This document shows, piece by piece, positions 58,925-64,000 of a DNA stretch of 64,000 nt. The stretch's first letter is position 1. Each line of letters starts with the position of its first letter. The DNA is from Uloborus plumipes (taxonomy: Eukaryota; Arthropoda; Arachnida; Araneae; Uloboridae): NCBI GenBank assembly GCA_038373865.1, contig JAXGGA010000035.1:1-64000 (forward strand). Direction: 5' to 3'. Made by a program: the position numbers and the translations under genes. Under the pieces are notes generated by a model. The model did not search any database. It saw only the letters and a list, made by a program, of their open reading frames with translations, and was not told where the DNA came from.

Positions 58925-59329
58925 AAATATAATACTTTACACTTTAAATTTGAAAAAAAAAGAAAGAAAGAAACATTTAAATCTAATATTTTGAAAATTC
59001 CAGTTGCTTTCATAATTGAAGTTAAAACTAACGTAAATAAAGTAAAAATAAGGTAGAAAGTACAGAAAATAGCTATTTCAAGGCTGCAGTGGATGCTCTT
59101 TATCAATGCAAAAAGCTCAGCACACAACATGAAAGCTGTGAGAGAACTGAGCGCAAACCGCGTGGACACCGGTATATATACCAAATGCGTCAGTACGTAG
59201 AAGCTCGCGACAGTAGACTACTATCGATCTATCAGCGAATAGCAAATCAGCCCAGGAGAGCGGAGCAATGGGGAAGACCACCAATGAAAAGCAGAAAACA
59301 AAAAGAGTGGGAGAAAACGAACACCAGAA
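58925..59329. other. Unassigned DNA with overlapping open frames
   Basis: Open frames overlap on both strands (103 codons plus at 59089, 105 minus at 59117, 95 minus at 58897). None contains a motif I recognise, and overlap on both strands argues against coding. Part may be the 5' extension of family D1. Confidence 0.35.
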
Positions 59330-59960
59330 AACGCAATTACTGTCCATCCGTGAAAGACACGCCTTGCCCGCGCGGATCATTCCACTTAAAAAGGGGATGA
59401 TGGGTTGTGAGTGGGAACTTTCTGAAGTTTTCAATTTTAAACTTGCAATTACTATCCTTTTGACATATTCAACTAAGGCAGGGATTCAAGTGAAACAGCA
59501 CTGCGATCGCTTCGAATTGCAATCGCTACTGGAAGTGAATTACATTATCATCAACTTAAATTGGCATGACGTCACTACGGGTGGAGCCAATAAGAGCTCA
59601 CAAGCACTCAGCGATCTCCTCTTATTCGCCAAGTAGGCTGTGACGTTTTATCTAGCTCGTTTTTCATAGGCAAACGTCAAGCTGACGTCACGATGTTTTT
59701 ATCAAGAAACGTTCTAATGTAATTCATTTCCAGTCGCGATTGTAATTTGCGATTGCCTGTTTCACTTGAATCCCTGCCTAAACTATGTATTTGAAATTAG
59801 CATCGTTCTACGTTGTTTGATACAGCTTGAAATGTTTCTTATTATTCTTTCCCTTATTGTTATCTTATCTATCACTCTCCCATTTTAGTAATATCAGAGA
59901 ACACCCGACGCATGCGTAAATACGCGGAGGGTTTTACCTAAGAAAATCAGACAATATAAA
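59330..59960 (+). repeat. Dispersed family D1, copy d
   Basis: ACTGTCCATCCGTGAAAG, GATCATTCCACTTAAAAAGG, ACTTTCTGAAGTTTTCAA and, beyond the MITE, AGCATCGTTCTACGTTGTTT, TATTGTTATCTTATC and GCATGCGTAAATACGCGGAG line up with the complement of 46110-46450. The copy is split by the Harbinger-like MITE at 59477-59778. Confidence 0.75.
59477..59778. mobile_element. Harbinger-like MITE
   Basis: The ends are inverted repeats GGCAGGGATTCAAGTGAAAC / GTTTCACTTGAATCCCTGCC flanked by a TAA duplication (59474-59476 and 59779-59781). A 3 bp TWA-type duplication with GG-starting ends is typical of PIF/Harbinger. The related D1 copy at 46110-46450 shows the locus without the insert. The 302 bp interior has TGACGTCA-type words. 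A partial relative lies at 10311-10470. Confidence 0.88.
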
Positions 59961-61450
59961 AATTGCTTCCAGATATCAGGAAAAAATGGAACACTACAGT
60001 TACTTTTCCCTATTTTTCAGGACATTAATCCTTTATTTTGAGAAAATACGCTTCACTAAATTTTCGAGGCAAATTTCAGATTTTCGATACATGAAATAAG
60101 TTTAACGGGGCTTCAAAAATATCTCTGAATGTCATATAGAGAAGACCAATAAAAGCTTCTTATTTTAAAATATACACCCTTACATAAGAGTTAATCAAGT
60201 TCGAAATTCAAAAGTGCTGCAATTGAAATTAAAAGGTGAAAAACTGCCCCTCAATCGTACTGCTGGAAAAATCTCAAGAATCGGTTGAAGGACCTAAAAA
60301 TTGTTTACCAGCGCTTCAAATTATTTTTACATGCTCCATAAATCAAACTTGCCAATTGCTTCCACACACACATACACGAATTCTGTACTCAGCGACTTCT
60401 TCAAAAAAAAAAAAAAAAAAAAGATCAGCAAGACAATACCAGAGTGCTCTTGAAGAAACATCGTCTGATGTTTACCATGCACTTAAGATCGTACTGCGCA
60501 GGCGCCGCGACAAACAGAAGCTGTGACTTATTTTTCTTCATCCTGTTGACAACGATAAAGTAGAACGAAAATGTTAGCACTTTCCGAGGACAATAGTTGG
60601 CGCAGCAGATGCACAGTCGGTATTTTCCACTAATTAGCCTGTTATTAATTATCTTTAACTAAGGGCCTTATCAAGATTTTAATTTTTATACACTTTACGA
60701 CAAAATTAATCTTGAAAGAAAAATAAAAGTCTCGACAGTTGTGTTTCCCCCTGTTTTAGTCCCTGTTACATTATAAAAGAAGAGTACTGTTATTGCGAAA
60801 AAACATTTTTATTTAAATCTCTGCATAAATTAGCATTCGGGTATTCCTGCAGTCCCTTCCTTTTATAATTAAAATTTTTTGTCAAATAACTCCATGAAGT
60901 ACAGGGTGTTGTCCCACACATAAAATGCCTAAGTGGACTAAAAGACAATGTCTATGAGGATCAATTTTTGAAGAACGTAGTGTGGGTTTTAAAGGGCAAT
61001 CATTTTTTATTCAGATTAGACACGTGCTCTTTACATCAACAAAATGAATTACTAGCGCATTTTTTTTTTAATTTAAAGTGCACATAATAAGCATTTTTAG
61101 TGAACATTTGCATGCATTCTTTCTTTTTTTTGGAAACAAATATCCATTCACTAACAAAATGCAAATGCTAATTGAAATGAACAAACTGCAAATATTCACT
61201 ACAGACTAATAAACGGGTTATGCAAATTTTATGAATATTTGCATGTATAATGATACAAATTTTGTGAATAGTTAATTTTTGTATGTTTTTATGTGCCTAA
61301 CTTGTTGTAATGTAGCTAAATTTGGCGAATATTTCATTAATTTTCGCTCAAACCAACCGTATTTTATGAAACTTTACCCGTTTTTTGATTTAGCTAGTTT
61401 TGCACCATTTAATTTTGTATCCGTGGCGTTAGCGAGAAATTAAAAACAAG
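59961..61450. other. Unassigned DNA
   Basis: The 96-codon frame at 60236-60526 spans an A run and ends in an Arg/Lys-rich stretch; I recognise no family. ACAGGGTGTTGTCCCA at 60901 looks like a transposon end but has no partner in view. GCATTTGCAT-like words recur at 61080-61260. Confidence 0.4.
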
Positions 61451-61454
61451 TCGC

Positions 61455-61540
61455 CAAGTAGACATCATTTACGTCGACTTATTTTAGGCGCCAAATTTGG
61501 CGAGAAATCGCCACATATCGCTAAACTTGGCATAATTTCG
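61455..61540. repeat. TTGGCGA tract
   Basis: CGCCAAGTAG, AGGCGCCAAATTTGGCGAG, ATCGCCACATATCGC and AACTTGGC occur in under 90 bases. It is the same word family as in the Helitrons, here without recognisable Helitron ends. Confidence 0.65.
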
Positions 61541-61736
61541 AACTAAGCACAAGTAGGGTCAAGCGGGGTAATTGTGAAAATGGGGTCATTCAGAACAAAC
61601 GATATAAGCGCTTCTGTAAGCAATGAAGGAACCAAATAGCAGTAGCAACTGGAAGTTCACATCTTTATTATTTGGTTAGGGATGTTTTTTCACTGATGTG
61701 GCAGCACTGTACTCGCCATTTCCTTAGTTATCCTAA

Positions 61737-63105
61737 GAGCAAGAATCTGAGAGAGTGTCACGCCTGTGATTCATGACCTCTCAGATTTTCTCCCAAAAAT
61801 TACCAAATGTTTATTATCTTAACGAAAGACCAAATCCAGAATGTTTTGCTCTAAAGTTGAGTTGTTTAGTTTTTATGGACCCCTAAAGATGAAGGTGCGG
61901 CATCAAAAATTAAGCGGATTTTCAAGACATGGAAGTTGCCGTGAGCCAAAACTCTTACCAGGAACTGTTTAACTCCAATTTTCTTTTTGTATATGGAATA
62001 TAGAAGGTTGAAACTTTACAAAATGAATGTTAAATTTGTGGTAAGTTGTTGCCGTAAGGTCAGTGAAGGCCCTCAAAACAAGGCATTTTTGACGTTTTTT
62101 AGCGTTTTTGAGGTCCAAAAACAGTTTGTACATTTCATTTGGCACGGCAAAAGTAGTGTCGTTTGAAAGACCAGGGTAAGCACTTTAAAATAATGCATAA
62201 ATAACCCAGGAAAGTTCAACGTGCTTTTAGTTGCGTAAGGCCGAAATATGAAAAATGTCATATTTTACCGATATTCAAACGGTCATAACTTCCTCTGCCA
62301 ACAACATATTGGAATATTTTTTTTGCCAATGTCATACTCTATTCTTCGTCTTAACAGAACAGTTGAGTCCTTTGAGGCGAAATGTGAAAAAATTTTTTAC
62401 AAAAAATTTATTTTTTCCTGTACATTTTTTGTAAAAAAAATTTTCACATTTCGCCTCAAAGAACTCAACTGTTCTGTTAAGACAAAGAATAGAGTATGAC
62501 ATTGGCAAAGAAAATATTTCAATATGTTGTTGGCAGAGGAAGTTATGACCGTTTGAATATCGGTAAAATATGACATTTTTCATATTTCGGCCTTACGCAA
62601 CTAAAAGCACGTTGAACTTTCCTCGGTTATTTATACATTATTTTAAAGTGCTTACACTGGTCTTTCAAACGACACTACTTTTGCCGTGCCAACTGAAATG
62701 TACAAGCTGTTTTTGGACCTCAAAAACGCTAAAAAACGTCAAAAATGCCTTGTTTTGAGGGCCTTCACTGACCTTACGGCAACAACTTACCAAAATTTAA
62801 CATTCATTTTGTAAAGTTTCAACCTTCTATATTCCATCTACAAAAAGAAAATTGGAGTTAAACAGTTCCTGGTCAGAGTTTTGGCTCACGGCAACTTCCA
62901 TGTCTTGAAAATCCGCTTAATTTTTGATGCCGCACCTTCATCTTTAGGGGTCCATAAAAACTAAACAACTCAACTTTAGAGCAAAACATTCTGGATTTGG
63001 TCTTTCAATAAGATAATAAACATTTGGTAATTTTTGGGAGAAAATCTGAAAGGTCATGAATCACCGCATAATGCTAGGCGTGACAGTTTCTCAGATTCTT
63101 GCTCC
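61737..63105. mobile_element. 1.37 kb near-perfect palindromic element
   Basis: The left arm (61737-62408) and right arm (about 62425-63105) are inverted copies with few differences; the loop is only about 16 bases. The ends read GAGCAAGAATCTGAGA / TCTCAGATTCTTGCTCC with TAA outside on both sides (61734-61736 and 63106-63108), a Harbinger-like 3 bp duplication. Paired frames of 83 and 62 codons occur in each arm simply because the arms are identical. Each arm could be one end-to-end copy of a MITE. Confidence 0.88.
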
Positions 63106-63463
63106 TAACACTTCTCACAAAAGTTGTCAAACAGTTTTTCACAGTCTCCAATTTCCATCCTGTTTGGACTGATAAAATTGTGCTAAGTTATTGTTTGCAT
63201 TATATTTGCCTTCAGTTATTAAGCCTTTAACAGAAATCAACTGGAGTTTCGCTGTCTTTTATTTTTAGCACCCTGCAGTAAAGTGTTCATAATTACCCCG
63301 TATTTTTCTAGGTAGGGGTGATTATGGAAAAAATTTTTTCAAAGTAGTTTTTTCCCACTTCAGGTTTAATTTTTTGATCCAATTAGTTATTTTGATCGTT
63401 TAACTGAGCCATTAACGATTTGCAATGACTTGTATGATGTTGTCTGTAGGCTTTAACGTCCAA

Positions 63464-63873
63464 ATGCCTCGCACTTATGTGAAGAAGACGGCACCACCTC
63501 AGTATACCAATGAAGAATTATTAAGGGCTGTGAATGATATTATGAATTGTGGATATGAAATAAAGCGAGGCAGTGGACACCCACGCCATCCCTCTGAGTG
63601 TTTTGTACAACAGAATTAAAGGAGCAAAGTCAAAATTGATAGGATGGGAGCAGGTCTCCCAACAGACATCCCAACTGATGTGAACCTAACTCTAGCAAAA
63701 TGTCTAATGGTTAAGACTCCTATGGGGTTTCCTTGCTACAAGGAAGAGTTGAAAAGCTTTATTCAAGACTTTGCTTTTTCTAATGGGTTACACGTCCGAT
63801 TCAAAGATGGGAAGCCAGGTGATGATTGGCACATTAGTTTCATGAAGAGGTATTCGCAGAGACTGATTTACGG
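63464..63873 (+). pseudogene. pogo/Tigger-like transposase, N-terminal relic
   Basis: The reading starts MPRTYVKKTAPPQYTNEELL and RAVNDIMNCGYEI, the first helices of a Psq-type DNA-binding domain as in pogo transposases. After a frameshift the domain is completed by IPLSVLYNRIKGAKSK in a second frame. After another shift comes PTDIPTDVNLTLAKCLMVKT, MGFPCYKEELKSFIQDFAF and PGDDWHISFMKRY, a CENP-B-like second DNA-binding domain. The sequence then meets a CAGGGC end at 63874 and the catalytic DDE domain is not visible. At least two frameshifts make it a pseudogene. These proteins bind element ends and catalyse TA-targeted transposition; relatives were domesticated in animals, but nothing suggests that here. 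Confidence 0.88.
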
Positions 63874-64000
63874 CAGGGCATTCGGGGCCTGGGGCCCACG
63901 ACTAAAGGGCGGCACCAAAATTCTGTAATTTTTTTTATGATGATTTGTGTCCAGGCCTACAACTGAAGGGAACATTTTTTTTTTTTGGAAATTTATTTTA
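63874..64000 (+). mobile_element. Possible hAT end inserted in the pogo relic
   Basis: CAGGGCATTCGGGGCCTGGG at 63874 breaks the transposase similarity abruptly and has a hAT-style start. The other end lies beyond the window, so neither length nor duplication can be checked. Confidence 0.45.

Larger units (their letters stand above)
61556..64000 (+). mobile_element. pogo/Tigger-like transposon, left part, right end outside
   Basis: TA at 61554-61555 is followed by GGGTCAAGCGGGGTAATTGT, resembling the ends of the 41537 element. A sub-terminal ATAATTACCCCG is at about 63288. After a foldback insertion at 61737-63105, a transposase relic with Psq and CENP-B-like helices begins at 63464. The layout fits a pogo-like element running off the window. 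The assignment of the left end to this transposase is an inference. Confidence 0.65.

Noticed and set aside
59117..59434. 105-codon minus frame starting like the one at 46324 (MKTSES)
   Set aside because: The shared start is due to the D1 repeat family; the frames diverge immediately after it.
60901..60916. ACAGGGTGTTGTCCCA as a mariner end
   Set aside because: No matching inverted end or target duplication within several kilobases.
62248..62583. Pair of similar 83-codon proteins on opposite strands
   Set aside because: They are mirror copies from a palindrome, so their similarity carries no evidence of coding.

Overview
The window looks like AT-rich intergenic or intronic DNA from an arthropod nuclear genome. 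A spider or other chelicerate is my best guess, inferred from the style and density of Helitron ends, TTGGCGA tracts and Tc1/hAT/pogo relics; nothing here fixes the species. I found no intact host protein gene, no convincing functional tRNA or rRNA, no LTR element and no bacterial-type operon. Almost every open frame is a chance frame inside a repeat, which explains why the longest (208 codons, 58266-58892 minus) sits on a SINE-like repeat.

The window is best read as layers of mobile DNA. Rolling-circle Helitrons are the most frequent recognisable class: 1782-2620, 6338-7918 with a second 3' end at 8687, possibly 12824-13064, 31411-38295 (minus), 44106-44793, 54817-55870 (minus, with a decayed PIF1-helicase remnant), an outer 5' part at 55974-56921 (minus), and 56161-56905 inserted into that outer copy. 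Most show a TC start, a GC hairpin and a CTAG end between A and T. The 31411-38295 copy was split by a 5.2 kb Tc1-like element (31515-36686), which itself contains a foldback repeat. The sister Helitron at 6338-7918 preserves the empty Tc1 site.

Other transposase relics are a mariner-like C-terminus cut by a tRNA-derived SINE (11275-11743, SINE 11340-11552), a mariner C-terminus (24361-24561), the Tc1 pseudogene (35509-36522) and a pogo/Tigger-like N-terminal region with Psq and CENP-B-like helices (63464-63873) at the right edge. Non-autonomous elements with readable target duplications include piggyBac-like (TTAA, 25883-26407), hAT-like (8 bp, 49214-51128 and 53843-54344), Harbinger-like (TAA, 59477-59778), Tc1/mariner-like (TA, 19180-20743 and 47439-47672), TA-flanked GGGGCAAAGTG elements (five copies) and a 1.6 kb element rich in a GTTACCGATCTGA motif (38609-40195).

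Large inverted repeats are the most striking architecture: 3.0 kb at 26719-29719, 1.37 kb at 61737-63105, 1.56 kb at 19180-20743, 1.68 kb at 33230-34906 and a perfect 106 bp pair at 14623-14886. A dispersed family with four diverged copies (27905, 46110, 57335, 59330) and four hairpin-unit ACAGT arrays (33, 15565, 18368, 45547) are the least explained repeats. All boundaries come from reading the sequence by eye; no search or alignment program was run.
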